NCBI GenBank assembly: GCA_024169445.1
Contig: JALKFA010000001.1
Location: forward strand, 4,588,001 to 4,652,000
DNA length: 64,000 bases
Direction of reading: 5' to 3'
DNA from: Buttiauxella agrestis ATCC 33320
GTDB lineage: Bacteria > Pseudomonadota > Gammaproteobacteria > Enterobacterales > Enterobacteriaceae
In this document: positions 18,953 to 28,592 of the stretch, in pieces
Numbering within the stretch: the stretch's first letter is position 1
Layout: every line of letters begins with the position of its first letter
Notes under the pieces: generated by a model
What the model was told of the DNA's origin: nothing
Databases searched by the model: none
What the model saw: only the letters and a program-made list of their open reading frames with translations
Made by a program: the position numbers and the translations under genes

Positions 18953-19909
18953 TTAATTGCCCAAACGTAAGCGTAACGTTTCAGGATAAGGCTCAAAGTA
19001 GCGCTGCTGCGCCAGATAAGCGTCAGGATATTCTGCCATATAGTGTTTTAACAAGGTGATGGGTGCCAGTAAAGGCTGGGTTCCCTGGCGATATCTGTCG
19101 ATAAGCCCTGATAGCTCCTGGCGCTGGCGCGAATTTAACTGGCGGCGGAAATATCCCTGAACGTGCATCAGCACATTAGTGTGGTTACGACGTGTCGCCT
19201 GATGGGCAAGCAAATCCATCAAGCGCTGACGGTATTCAATGAAAAAAGCATCCAGTGAATCCCAGCTTTCTATATCGGCAACAAAGCGCCCCAGTTCGCG
19301 GTATTGCGGCTGGGAATGAGCGAGGAGCAATAATTTGTATCGGCTATGAAAACCAATGAGTCCGCCTCGTGTCAGACCAGACTGGCGTAAATTATTAAGT
19401 TCATGAAGTGTATAAATGCGCTCGACAAAGTTCTCGCGAATTGCCGGATCGTACAAACGCCCATCTTCTTCAACCGGAAGCCACGGCAATTGTCGTTTCA
19501 GTTCAGCGGTAAATATCCCGGTGCCACTTTTTCGGTTATTACTTCCCTCGGGGTCGTAAACTCTTACCCGTTCCATGCCACAGCTTGGAGATTTGGCACA
19601 AACAATATAACCGCACAGATGATCGAGACTGGCTACACGACGTGTGGAAAATTGTTGCATCGCCAGGGTTAAATCCCCTTCGTGATGATTGCTAAAGCGC
19701 AAGGCTACTTGCCCCTCATCTAGTTTGACTAGCCGCAAAGCAGGCCTTGGTGTCGGTAAACCAATCGCCATTTCAGGGCATACAGGTTCGAAATGCACCC
19801 ACGGCGCTAATTCATTGACGGCAAATGCCAGCCGTTTATGCCCGCCATCAAAGCGGACATTTTCCCCGAGTAAACAAGCGCTGATGCCAATGGGAATTTT
19901 ATCGCTCAT
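18953..19909 (-). CDS. YbgA-type protein, DUF523-DUF1722 two-domain form
   Basis: 318 residues from ATG at 19909, preceded by AAAGGAG at ideal spacing; the longer upstream frame lacks support. Residues 1-155 are a DUF523 domain (ISACLLGENVRFDGGHKR, VCPE, CAKSPSCGMERVRVY) with a conserved cysteine set. Residues of about 180-305 are DUF1722 (RYKLLLLAHSQPQYRELGRF, HTNVLMHVQGYFRRQL). E. coli K-12 YbgA has only the second domain (about 169 residues). The protein probably acts with the photolyase it precedes, but no function is established; YbgA and DUF1722 have been discussed in DNA repair and tRNA thiolation contexts without proof known to me. Confidence 0.92.
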   Translation of the reverse strand: MSDKIPIGISACLLGENVRFDGGHKRLAFAVNELAPWVHFEPVCPEMAIGLPTPRPALRLVKLDEGQVALRFSNHHEGDLTLAMQQFSTRRVASLDHLCGYIVCAKSPSCGMERVRVYDPEGSNNRKSGTGIFTAELKRQLPWLPVEEDGRLYDPAIRENFVERIYTLHELNNLRQSGLTRGGLIGFHSRYKLLLLAHSQPQYRELGRFVADIESWDSLDAFFIEYRQRLMDLLAHQATRRNHTNVLMHVQGYFRRQLNSRQRQELSGLIDRYRQGTQPLLAPITLLKHYMAEYPDAYLAQQRYFEPYPETLRLRLGN

Positions 19910-20031
19910 GACGTACTCCTTTGAATGTGTCCCGTTAAGTGTAGCAAGCCCAACAGATAATCTTTGCTGCATCGGGATGACTTCTCTTACCATCTCAATA
20001 CAACCAGAATTATTTTTTAAAGGATAACTCT

Positions 20032-20154
20032 ATGACAAGCCAACGTATTTTAAACAAAGCTAATGTTTTCCCGCCCTTTGACTCATTAATACTACGAGAA
20101 TTTGAAGCTCAGTTCATAAGATATATTAACAACCCTTTTGGATTGGGATTGTAG
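20032..20154 (+). CDS. Possible 40-residue small protein upstream of the chemoreceptor gene
   Basis: ATG at 20032 is preceded by AAAGGAT with 7-8 nt spacing, and the frame runs 40 codons to TAG at 20152. The product starts MTSQRILNKANVFPPFDS and ends NPFGLGL. It has no signal peptide or membrane segment. I recognise no family. It may be a real small protein, the 5' remnant of a broken gene left at the rearrangement junction, or a chance frame. The good ribosome binding site is the main support. Confidence 0.35.
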   Translation: MTSQRILNKANVFPPFDSLILREFEAQFIRYINNPFGLGL

Positions 20155-20223
20155 CGTTTTAACACAGCAACAACTTGCGTATATATTGACTATATTCAGC
20201 CACCCTTTATCGGTATAAATAAT

Positions 20224-20250
20224 TAAAGTTATCCCCATTTCGGTCGTTAA
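20224..20250 (+). promoter_or_regulatory. Candidate FliA (sigma-28) promoter of the chemoreceptor gene
   Basis: TAAA (20224-20227), 15 bp, then GTCGTTAA (20243-20250) matches the flagellar class 3 consensus TAAA-N15-GCCGATAA at 10 of 12 positions. It lies 42 bp upstream of the start codon. Enteric chemoreceptor genes are normally transcribed by FliA, so site and target agree. Confidence 0.7.
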
Positions 20251-20291
20251 TAGCCACTAATGAATTTATAATTAACCCGGAAGGTTACAGC

Positions 20292-22079
20292 ATGTTTAAC
20301 TCCATCCGCAGTAGGGTTTTAGTTGCGACTACATTAATTGTCGTCGGTGCATTATGTGTAAATACCTCTATTAATTATCTAATTAGCCATTCGGCAAACA
20401 ATAATTCAATCAATAGTACGCTTACCGCCCTGGCGCAGAGTCACTCGGCAACCGTGAATCAGTGGACTGAAACCAAAGTCGCACAAATTAGTTCTCTGAC
20501 ACCCCATGTCAGCGATACCGATCCGGTTCCACTGTTAACCCTGGTTGCCACTTCAGGGAATTTTATTAATGTCGATATTGGTTATCCGGACAAACGAGAT
20601 ATTTCCTCCGATGCGTCGGGTATTCCTGAAGGTTACGATCCCACTTCTCGTCCGTGGTATATCCAGGCTGCTCAAGCGAAAAAGCCCATTGTGACGAATC
20701 CTTATCAGGATGCCGGTACGCGAAAACTTATTGTCACCGTGGCAGCTCCGCGTATTGAAAACGGAGAACTACTGGGTGTGGTGGAAGGCGACATCAATAT
20801 GGATGCGGTGATAGCCAACGTTCGGGCTATTCATCCAACCGCAGGCAGCTTCGGCATGTTGATGGATGCTAATGGGACGATCATCGCGCACCCGGACGAA
20901 TCGCTCACCCTCAAACCCCTGTCCGGTATCGCACAGGCACTCAGCCTGCCAGAGTTGCTGAATTCTTCAGTACCGATTCAGGCTGATGTTTTGGGACGCC
21001 CAACCTTTATGATTGCCATGCCGGTTAAAAGCACCAACTGGTACATCGTTGTGGCGATGGATAAAGCAGAGGCAACCGCAAGCATGCGTTCACTGCTCTG
21101 GACTTCAACTGTCTCTATGTTCGTACTAATTGCGCTCGCCGCACTGATCGTCAGCTTTATCACTAAACGCAGCCTTGGCCCGCTGATCCGCATTCGCGAG
21201 GCAATGGATTCCATCGCTCAGGGTACGGAGGACTTAACCCAGCGCTTAGCGGTAGACGGCAAAGATGAAGTGGCACAGATTGCCAGCGCGTTTAACCGGT
21301 TTGTCGACAAACTCGCGGTGGTGATGAAATCTATTCGTAGCAGCAGCGAGTCGGTGCGCATTGCTTCCGAGGAAATATCCTCCGGGAATATCGATCTTTC
21401 TGCACGGACAGAATCTGCCGCCGCAAGCCTGCAAGAAACCTCAGCGGCACTAGAACAGATCGCCTCAACAGTCGCGCACTCTGCCAGTTCATCTCATGAA
21501 GCAAACAAGGCCGTTCTTTCTGCCGCTGAGGTGGCACGTCGTGGTGGTAACTCAGTACGCGAAGTGATTCAGACCATGAACACCATAGAAGCTGCCTCCG
21601 AGAAGATCGGCAATATTATCGGCGTCATTGATGGCATTGCGTTCCAGACAAATATTCTGGCACTCAATGCCTCGGTAGAGGCCGCTCGCGCAGGTGAACA
21701 AGGAAGAGGATTCGCGGTTGTGGCAAATGAAGTACGAAACCTGGCAAGTCGTAGTGCGCAGGCAGCTAAAGAGATAAGAGTGCTTATTGACTCGACAGTG
21801 ACGAGTGTGTCATCGGGTGCAAAGCAGGTTCACCATACCGGTAATACCATGCAGGAAATTGTCACCAGTGTTTCTTCAGTCACGACGATGATGGCGGAGA
21901 TTAACCAGGCTGCGGATGAGCAAATGAAAGGCATTGCAGAGATCAATACTGCGGTAGCGCAACTCGATACCATGGTGCAGCAGAACGCCGCCCTGGTTGA
22001 GGAATCAACCACCGCTTCGGCGGCACTCCAGGATCAGGCAAGTGAACTGACTCTTGCGGTGAATCAGTTCCGTCTGTAA
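20292..22079 (+). CDS. Methyl-accepting chemotaxis protein with a dCache (amino-acid type) sensor
   Basis: 595 residues. Transmembrane helices at about 8-30 and 269-291 enclose a periplasmic dCache_1 domain. HAMP spans about 292-345, and the signalling domain has the conserved hairpin tip [20 protein letters not shown] (463-482). The sensor has Y115, R120, W122, Y123, Y138, D140 and D167. This spacing equals that of the amino-acid-binding motif of PctA-type receptors as I recall it, offset by six. It probably senses amino acids. The C-terminus NQFRL lacks the NWETF-like pentapeptide that tethers CheR/CheB. Ribosome binding site GGAAGG precedes ATG. Confidence 0.93.
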   Translation: MFNSIRSRVLVATTLIVVGALCVNTSINYLISHSANNNSINSTLTALAQSHSATVNQWTETKVAQISSLTPHVSDTDPVPLLTLVATSGNFINVDIGYPDKRDISSDASGIPEGYDPTSRPWYIQAAQAKKPIVTNPYQDAGTRKLIVTVAAPRIENGELLGVVEGDINMDAVIANVRAIHPTAGSFGMLMDANGTIIAHPDESLTLKPLSGIAQALSLPELLNSSVPIQADVLGRPTFMIAMPVKSTNWYIVVAMDKAEATASMRSLLWTSTVSMFVLIALAALIVSFITKRSLGPLIRIREAMDSIAQGTEDLTQRLAVDGKDEVAQIASAFNRFVDKLAVVMKSIRSSSESVRIASEEISSGNIDLSARTESAAASLQETSAALEQIASTVAHSASSSHEANKAVLSAAEVARRGGNSVREVIQTMNTIEAASEKIGNIIGVIDGIAFQTNILALNASVEAARAGEQGRGFAVVANEVRNLASRSAQAAKEIRVLIDSTVTSVSSGAKQVHHTGNTMQEIVTSVSSVTTMMAEINQAADEQMKGIAEINTAVAQLDTMVQQNAALVEESTTASAALQDQASELTLAVNQFRL

Positions 22080-22124
22080 GGCGGCAGGAAAAACCCGGCT
22101 TCGGCTCCCCAGTAAACTCAGAGC

Positions 22125-22155
22125 AAAAAAAAGGCTACCCGATTCGGTAGCCTTT
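22125..22155. terminator. Terminator between the chemoreceptor gene and nuoN
   Basis: A perfect 7-bp stem GGCTACC / GGTAGCC (22133-22139, 22146-22152) is flanked by eight A residues on the left. On the minus strand this is a strong terminator for the nuo operon, 54 bp after the nuoN stop. On the plus strand the tail TTTATATTT is weaker but could end the chemoreceptor transcript. Confidence 0.92.
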
Positions 22156-22205
22156 ATATTTGGGGATTTAGCAGGGGTCGCGGGCGCTAACCCGACCAAA
22201 ACCAC

Positions 22206-23663
22206 TTACATCATCGGTGTTGCCAAACGCACCAGGCTGATCAACGGTTGCGGATAAACACCCAGCAACAACACCAGCACGGCGGAGATCAACACCACCA
22301 CACCGCCAGCAGTGAACGCCCAGTTAGTCGGAGCATCACGGTTTGGCTGTTGCGGTGCATTCAGATACAAACTCACCGTCACGCGCAGGTAGTAGTACAA
22401 ACCAATCGCACTACCCAGTACCACAGCGCCAGTCAACCACCACAGGTGAGACTGAACACCGACCGCAATGATGTAGAACTTACCAATAAAGCCCAGTGTC
22501 ATTGGGATACCTGCCAGTGACAACATCATCACCGTCATGACCGCAGACAAAATTGGTTTGTGCCAGAACAGACCACGATAAGAATACAGCGAATCTGCAT
22601 CCGGGCCACGGTACGGGCTGGACATCAGGCTCACCACGCCGAACGCACCAAGGCTGCTGAACAGGTAGCCTGCCAGATAAACACCAACCGATTCCATCGA
22701 CATGTCGCCGCTTTGCAGCGCAATCAATGCCACCATCAAATAACCAAGGTGTGAGATAGACGAGTAACCAAGCAGACGCTTGATATTGGTCTGGCTCAAC
22801 GCCATCAGGTTACCGAAGATGATAGAGATGAAGGCGATAATACCGAGCACCACGCGTACCGCTTCGCTATCGCCGACTGGCGCGTAGAGGAACAGACGCA
22901 TCACCACACCAAAGATGGCGATTTTGCTGGCGGTTGCCAGGAAAGTGGAAACCGGAGCCGGAGCGCCCTGATAAACATCTGGGGTCCACAGGTGGAATGG
23001 AACCAGTGACAGTTTAAAGCCGAGGCCGACAATCATCAGACCAAAACCTGCCAGCAGCAGCGGTTCGTGGAGCATGTTGTCTGCGAGGCTCTTACCGAGC
23101 GTTACAAACGACAAGTCGCCAGACTCTGCGTACACCAGCGCCATACCGAACAGCAGGAATGAAGAGGCTGCGGCAGACAAAATGGTGTACTTGATACTGG
23201 CTTCCAGCGAACGTTTCTGTCGGAAGGCGTAACCAATCAGGCCGAACAGCGGCAGTGAAATTAACTCAATGCCGAGGAACAGTGCCGCCAGGTGATTGGC
23301 GTTTGCCAGCAGAATACCGCCGAGGGCTGCAATCAGCACCAGCAGGTAAAACTCTTCGCGGTTGTCGGTGTAACCCTCGAGCCACGGGTAAGCAAAGGTA
23401 CAAGTCGCGAGGCTCGCCAGCAAAACCAAACCGGTGTAAAGCATCGCATAGCCATCGACGCGCATCAGCGGCGTGACGTCCATTGCGCCAGCCTGGCCAA
23501 CAAACCACAGTGAAACGAGTGCGGCGTTCAGGCCGATTACTGCCAGTGTTGCATTGACAAAATGGTCGCGTCGCCACGCTATGGAGAGCATCACAACCAC
23601 CACCGTCAATCCGACGACGAGCAGCGGTAGCAGCGCGATCAATTGTTGAGGAGTTATAGTCAT
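22206..23663 (-). CDS. nuoN: NuoN, NADH:quinone oxidoreductase subunit N
   Basis: 485 residues, identical in length to E. coli. It is an antiporter-like membrane subunit of complex I with about 14 helices. Conserved channel segments include [40 protein letters not shown] and [16 protein letters not shown]. It translocates protons in the membrane arm next to NuoK. Last gene of the nuo operon; 6 bp after nuoM. Confidence 0.98.
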   Translation of the reverse strand: MTITPQQLIALLPLLVVGLTVVVVMLSIAWRRDHFVNATLAVIGLNAALVSLWFVGQAGAMDVTPLMRVDGYAMLYTGLVLLASLATCTFAYPWLEGYTDNREEFYLLVLIAALGGILLANANHLAALFLGIELISLPLFGLIGYAFRQKRSLEASIKYTILSAAASSFLLFGMALVYAESGDLSFVTLGKSLADNMLHEPLLLAGFGLMIVGLGFKLSLVPFHLWTPDVYQGAPAPVSTFLATASKIAIFGVVMRLFLYAPVGDSEAVRVVLGIIAFISIIFGNLMALSQTNIKRLLGYSSISHLGYLMVALIALQSGDMSMESVGVYLAGYLFSSLGAFGVVSLMSSPYRGPDADSLYSYRGLFWHKPILSAVMTVMMLSLAGIPMTLGFIGKFYIIAVGVQSHLWWLTGAVVLGSAIGLYYYLRVTVSLYLNAPQQPNRDAPTNWAFTAGGVVVLISAVLVLLLGVYPQPLISLVRLATPMM

Positions 23664-23669
23664 GGCGAA

Positions 23670-25199
23670 TTACGGCCTTGTAGTTGGAATTGAACTGGTA
23701 AACCACTGCTGAATATTGCTCATCGCGGCATGCGAAGTATCCAGAATTGGCTGCGGGTAGAAGCCCAACAGGACTAACAACACCACCAGCAACAGGATGA
23801 TAAAGAACTCGCGCGGCGACATGCCTGGCAGTTGCTTATCACTGATTTCGCTTTTTGCTTTACCGAAGTAAGCACGATGAATCATCGCCAGAGAATAAAC
23901 AGAGGCAAAGACCAAGCCGAAGGTAGAGATAATGGTAATCACTGGCACGACATGGTAGCTGCCGAACAGAATCATAAATTCGCCAACGAAGTTACCGGTA
24001 CCCGGCATCCCCAGAGTTGCCACCGCAAAGAACAACGACAGACCCGGCAGCCATTTAATTTTGTTCCACAGGCCGCCCATCAGACGCATATCACGGGTAT
24101 GCAGACGCTCGTAAATCTGACCACAGATGATGAACATACCGGCCGCAGACAGACCGTGCGCAATCATCTGAATCACCGCACCCTGGTAAGCCAGTTGGCT
24201 GCCGGTATAAATGGCAATCAATACGAAGCCCATGTGGGAAACGGAAGTGTAAGCAATCAGGCGTTTAATATCGGTTTGTGCGAAGGCCATCCACGCGCCG
24301 TAGAAGATACCGATGACACCCAGCCACATAGCGATTGGGGCAAATTCAGCGGAAGCTTCCGGGAACAGTGGCAGCGCGAAACGCAACAGGCCGTAGGCTG
24401 CTGTTTTCAGCAAGATACCTGCGAGGTCAACAGAACCTGCCGTTGGTGCCTGGGAGTGCGCATCCGGCAGCCAACCGTGCAAGGGAACCACTGGCATTTT
24501 TACCGCAAATGCAATGAAGAAGCCCAGCATCAGCAACCATTGAACGCTGCTGGACATTTCGGTGTGCAGCAGTTGTTCGTAGTTAAATGTCCAGACGCCG
24601 GTTGAGTTGTAATGCACAAACACCAGGCCAAGAATGGCAATCAACATCACCAGGCCACTTGCCTGGGTATAGATGAAGAACTTGGTTGCAGCGGTGATAC
24701 GCGTCTTCCCGTCGGAGGCTTTGTGGCCCCACAGTGCAATCAGGAAGTACATTGGCACCAGCATCATTTCCCAGAAGAAGAAGAACAGGAACATGTCGAT
24801 GGCCAGGAACACGCCGATAACGCCACCGAGGATCCACATCAGGTTGAGGTGGAAGAAGCCCTGATATTTTTCGATTTCATTCCAGGAACAGAGTACCGCC
24901 AGCACGCCGAGCAGGCCGGTCAGGACCACCATCAGCAGTGACAGGCCATCCAACGCCAGGTGGATTTCAATCCCAAAACGTGGGATCCACGGCAAAACAA
25001 ATTCAGACTGCCACTGCGGCAAACCTGCAGATTGCGTTAGCGTGTAGCCACCGGCTAACCACAGTTGCATCGAGAGAGCCAGTGTCAGTCCCATCGTTAT
25101 CAGCGCAATCCAACGCGGCACTTTTACGCCGAAGCGTTCAGTCTGCCAGCAGAAGAAGCCGCCAATAAAGGGGATGAGTATCAGCCAGGGTAATAGCAT
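23670..25199 (-). CDS. nuoM: NuoM, NADH:quinone oxidoreductase subunit M
   Basis: 509 residues. An antiporter-like subunit with the essential glutamate E144 in FFFWEMMLVPMYF. The conserved loop KMPVVPLHGWLPDAHSQAPT and the lysine helix DIKRLIAYTSVSHMGFV are intact. Proton pumping in the distal membrane arm. It is separated from nuoL by 129 bp that carry one copy of the window's G/C-rich repeat. Confidence 0.98.
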   Translation of the reverse strand: MLLPWLILIPFIGGFFCWQTERFGVKVPRWIALITMGLTLALSMQLWLAGGYTLTQSAGLPQWQSEFVLPWIPRFGIEIHLALDGLSLLMVVLTGLLGVLAVLCSWNEIEKYQGFFHLNLMWILGGVIGVFLAIDMFLFFFFWEMMLVPMYFLIALWGHKASDGKTRITAATKFFIYTQASGLVMLIAILGLVFVHYNSTGVWTFNYEQLLHTEMSSSVQWLLMLGFFIAFAVKMPVVPLHGWLPDAHSQAPTAGSVDLAGILLKTAAYGLLRFALPLFPEASAEFAPIAMWLGVIGIFYGAWMAFAQTDIKRLIAYTSVSHMGFVLIAIYTGSQLAYQGAVIQMIAHGLSAAGMFIICGQIYERLHTRDMRLMGGLWNKIKWLPGLSLFFAVATLGMPGTGNFVGEFMILFGSYHVVPVITIISTFGLVFASVYSLAMIHRAYFGKAKSEISDKQLPGMSPREFFIILLLVVLLVLLGFYPQPILDTSHAAMSNIQQWFTSSIPTTRP

Positions 25200-25281
25200 G
25201 GCATTTGTGTCCCTAAGTCAAAATAAACCAAAACATCACTCACTTTCCCATCTGTATTAAGACGCCGGGGAAGGTAAACCA

Positions 25282-25317
25282 CCCTCACCCCGACCCTCTC
25301 CCTGATGGAGAGGGGGA
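25282..25317. repeat. G/C-rich inverted-repeat element, copy 2 (nuoL-nuoM gap)
   Basis: A single unit: CCCTCACCCCGACCCTCTCC, a short turn, then GGAGAGGGGGA. It belongs to the same family as the copy at 8358-8444 but lies inside the nuo operon, where it could form a hairpin in the nuoL-nuoM mRNA. Confidence 0.85.
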
Positions 25318-25328
25318 GTTGTATGGAG

Positions 25329-27170
25329 TTAGCGCAAGACCAGCAGCAAGCCCAGAATCACGACCGCACCGATACTCATTGAAGCCACATACCAGCGCAG
25401 GTAACCGTTCTCGCTCACCAGCAGGCCACGGCCTGCAAAGCGTGAAAGAACTGCCGGAATGTTCATCAGTGAATTCAGCGGATCGCTCTTAATCAACCAG
25501 GCGATACCCAGGAATGGCTTAACGAAGACTTTATCGTACAGCCAATCGAAGCCCCAGGCATGGAACCACCAGGTACCGAAGAAGCGGCCCGGTGCGCTGT
25601 TGGCAATGGCGGTCACCAGAGTGCGTTTGCCCAGCCACAACCAGGCAGCAATCAGGATACCGGCGATAGCCACAACGCCTGAGGTAATCTCAAGGGTCAG
25701 CACGCTACCGTGCGCAAGCTCAGTGGTTGCTGGCAGGACGCCCGCCAATGGCGGAACAATCATGGCACCCACGAAAGTGGACAACACCAGCAGCACAATC
25801 AGCGGCAAGTGGTGAGTAATGCCTTTAAGTGCATGCGCGTGAATCTGCTCTTTACCGTGGAAGACGATGAAGATCATACGGAAGGTATACAGTGAGGTCA
25901 TAAACGCACCGACCAGACCAGCAACCATCAAGTTCACATGACCATTCGCCATCGCACCGGCCAGAATCTCATCTTTACTGAAGAAGCCCGCAGTAATGAG
26001 TGGCAACGCAGACAAGGCTGCACCACCGACCAGGAAGCAGATATACACCAGCGGAATGGACTTACGCAGACCACCCATTTTGAAGATGTTTTGTTCGTGG
26101 TGGCAGGCAAGAATCACCGAACCAGACGACAGGAACAGCAACGCTTTGAAGAACGCGTGCGTCATCAGGTGGAAAATCGCCGCATCCCACGCTTGTACAC
26201 CCAGTGCCAGGAACATGTAGCCAATCTGGCTCATGGTCGAGTACGCGAGCACACGTTTGATATCGGTTTGCACCAGCGCCGCAAAGCCTGCCATTACCAG
26301 CGTCACTGCACCCACGATGCCCACTAAATGCAGCACTTCAGGCGTTAACAGGAACAGGCCGTGAGTACGGGCAATCAGGTAGACACCGGCGGTAACCATG
26401 GTTGCCGCGTGGATCAGCGCTGAAACTGGCGTTGGGCCAGCCATCGCATCCGCAAGCCAGGTCTGCAATGGCAACTGAGCAGATTTACCTACCGCGCCGC
26501 CTAACAGCATCAGGGTTGCCCACATCAGCATTTGGTTGCCAGCCGCAAAGTGCTGCGGTGCCAGTTCAACCATTTCGCGGAAGTTCAGCGTGCCCAGTTC
26601 GTTGTAAAGAATGAACAGTGCGAAAGCGAGGAACACGTCGCCCACGCGGGTTACCACGAACGCTTTCATGGCCGCCGCGCCGTTCTTCGGATCGGTGTAG
26701 TAGAAACCAATCAGCAGATACGAGCACAGACCCACGCCTTCCCAGCCGAGATACATCAGCAGCAGGTTATCGCCCAGCACCAGAACAACCATGCTTGCGA
26801 TAAACAGGTTGGTGTAGGCGAAGAAGCGGGAATAGCCCTCTTCCCCACGCATATACCAGGAAGCGTACATGTGGATCAGGAAGCCAACACCCGTGACCAC
26901 CGACAGCATGGTCAGTGACAAACCGTCGAGGATCAGATTGAAGCCAATATTAAAATCGCCCACTGACATCCACGTCCACAACGGCTGGGTAAAGGCTTGT
27001 TGCCCGTTATTGAAGAAGTCGAACCCAACAATCGCCGTGACTAACGCGGACAGCCCAATCGAGCCGACCCCAACCGTGGCAGAAAGGTTTTCTGACCAAC
27101 GACCACGCGAGAACGCCAACAACAAAAAGCCAATAAAAGGCAAAAGAATGGTTAACCAGAGAAGGTTCAT
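25329..27170 (-). CDS. nuoL: NuoL, NADH:quinone oxidoreductase subunit L
   Basis: 613 residues, the E. coli length. The distal antiporter-like subunit with E144 in [38 protein letters not shown] and [17 protein letters not shown]. The C-terminal third forms the long lateral helix that lies along the membrane arm and the last transmembrane helix. It overlaps nuoK by 4 bp. Confidence 0.98.
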   Translation of the reverse strand: MNLLWLTILLPFIGFLLLAFSRGRWSENLSATVGVGSIGLSALVTAIVGFDFFNNGQQAFTQPLWTWMSVGDFNIGFNLILDGLSLTMLSVVTGVGFLIHMYASWYMRGEEGYSRFFAYTNLFIASMVVLVLGDNLLLMYLGWEGVGLCSYLLIGFYYTDPKNGAAAMKAFVVTRVGDVFLAFALFILYNELGTLNFREMVELAPQHFAAGNQMLMWATLMLLGGAVGKSAQLPLQTWLADAMAGPTPVSALIHAATMVTAGVYLIARTHGLFLLTPEVLHLVGIVGAVTLVMAGFAALVQTDIKRVLAYSTMSQIGYMFLALGVQAWDAAIFHLMTHAFFKALLFLSSGSVILACHHEQNIFKMGGLRKSIPLVYICFLVGGAALSALPLITAGFFSKDEILAGAMANGHVNLMVAGLVGAFMTSLYTFRMIFIVFHGKEQIHAHALKGITHHLPLIVLLVLSTFVGAMIVPPLAGVLPATTELAHGSVLTLEITSGVVAIAGILIAAWLWLGKRTLVTAIANSAPGRFFGTWWFHAWGFDWLYDKVFVKPFLGIAWLIKSDPLNSLMNIPAVLSRFAGRGLLVSENGYLRWYVASMSIGAVVILGLLLVLR

Positions 27171-27469
27171 CCACGCATCTCACTTACTGAATCGATATTC
27201 AGGCTCTGGCGACGACGATGGAGCTGCAGTAACAGTGCGAGGCCGATACTGGCTTCGGCAGCAGCTAAGCTAATCGCGAGTATATACATCACCTGGCCAT
27301 CAGCCTGGCCCCAATAACTGCCCGCGACCACAAAGGCGAGAGCCGCGGCGTTAATCATCACTTCCAGGCTAATCAGCATGAAAAGCAGGTTGCGACGAAT
27401 CACCAGGCCAGTCAGCCCCAGTACGAACAAGATAGCCGCGAGGATAAGTCCATGTTGCAGCGGAATCAT
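27167..27469 (-). CDS. nuoK: NuoK, NADH:quinone oxidoreductase subunit K
   Basis: 100 residues, three transmembrane helices (MrpC-like). The proton-path glutamates E36 (SLEVMIN) and E72 (AAAEASIG) are both present at the E. coli positions. It is coupled by 4-bp overlaps to nuoJ upstream and nuoL downstream. Confidence 0.98.
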   Translation of the reverse strand: MIPLQHGLILAAILFVLGLTGLVIRRNLLFMLISLEVMINAAALAFVVAGSYWGQADGQVMYILAISLAAAEASIGLALLLQLHRRRQSLNIDSVSEMRG

Positions 27470-28023
27470 ACGTGCTCCTCCGTTTTTCTTTTCACAGCCT
27501 GGTCAGCCTGGCGGTTGCTCAGCACTTCACCCGGACGGTCTTCACGACCCAGGTGGAATGCCACAACCAGACCCGCCAACAACAGCATCGAGGCTAATTC
27601 CACTGCCAGAACGTACGGTCCAAACAGTGCGATACCCACTTGTTTAGCACTGACGGAGGTACCGTCGATCCCCTGGTCATTAAGACTCAGAATCGCGTAC
27701 ACCAGCACCGAAAGCAGAATGGCTGACAAAATGCCAGGACCAATCCACAACTGCGGTTTCAGCCAGTTGCGCTCTTGTTCAACGACCGCACCACCGAGGT
27801 TCAGCATCATGACCACGAAAACGAACAACACCATGATGGCACCGGCGTAGACGATAATCTCAAGCGCTGCGGCAAAGTACGCTCCCAGCGCGAAGAACAC
27901 GCCGGAGATAGCCAACAACGAGATGATCAGATACAGCAAGGCATGCACCGGATTGGTATGCGTGATCACCCGTAAGGTGGTCCCAACCGCGATGATTGCG
28001 CAAATATAAAAAGCGAATTCCAT
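27466..28023 (-). CDS. nuoJ: NuoJ, NADH:quinone oxidoreductase subunit J
   Basis: 185 residues, five predicted membrane helices, with the conserved third helix [20 protein letters not shown] that contains a pi-bulge in known structures. It contacts NuoA, NuoH and NuoK at the quinone-linked part of the membrane arm. The charged C-terminal tail ends KRKTEEHV. It overlaps nuoK by 4 bp and lies 12 bp after nuoI. Confidence 0.97.
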   Translation of the reverse strand: MEFAFYICAIIAVGTTLRVITHTNPVHALLYLIISLLAISGVFFALGAYFAAALEIIVYAGAIMVLFVFVVMMLNLGGAVVEQERNWLKPQLWIGPGILSAILLSVLVYAILSLNDQGIDGTSVSAKQVGIALFGPYVLAVELASMLLLAGLVVAFHLGREDRPGEVLSNRQADQAVKRKTEEHV

Positions 28024-28035
28024 TGCCTTGCTCCT

Positions 28036-28578
28036 TTAAGGTAATAGGCCTTTGACGTCGATAGGCTTGGCTTCGTTTTCCGCTTCGCCCTTATCTTTGC
28101 CGTCGATTGCCATACCCGCCATCCGGTAGAAGTTATATTCCGGGTATTTGCCCGGACCGGAAATCAGCAGGTCCTCTTTTTCGTAGACCAAATCCTGGCG
28201 CTTAAACTCACCCAGTTCGAAATCTGGTGTCAGCTGAATCGCCGTGGTTGGGCACGCTTCTTCGCACAAACCACAGAAAATGCAGCGCGAGAAGTTGATA
28301 CGGAAGAACTCTGGATACCAGCGGCCGTCTTTGGTTTCTGCTTTTTGCAAAGAGATACAGGCTACCGGGCAGGCTACCGCACACAGGTTACAGGCAACGC
28401 AACGCTCGGAGCCGTCCGGATCGCGCGTTAACACGATGCGGCCACGGTAGCGCGGCGGTAAATAGACTGGCTCTTCCGGATACATCTGCGTTTCGCGTTT
28501 GGCAAACGCGTGCAGACCAATCATCCAGATACTGCGTACCTGGGTGCCGAAACCAACCACTAACTCTTTCAATGTCAT
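28036..28578 (-). CDS. nuoI: NuoI, NADH:quinone oxidoreductase subunit I (two [4Fe-4S] clusters)
   Basis: 180 residues from ATG at 28578 ([13 protein letters not shown]), the E. coli length; the frame extends upstream into nuoH and is not used. Two ferredoxin motifs, [12 protein letters not shown] and [12 protein letters not shown], bind clusters N6a and N6b, which carry electrons to NuoB. It lies 14 bp after nuoH. Confidence 0.98.
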   Translation of the reverse strand: MTLKELVVGFGTQVRSIWMIGLHAFAKRETQMYPEEPVYLPPRYRGRIVLTRDPDGSERCVACNLCAVACPVACISLQKAETKDGRWYPEFFRINFSRCIFCGLCEEACPTTAIQLTPDFELGEFKRQDLVYEKEDLLISGPGKYPEYNFYRMAGMAIDGKDKGEAENEAKPIDVKGLLP

Positions 28579-28592
28579 GGTTTTTTCACCCC

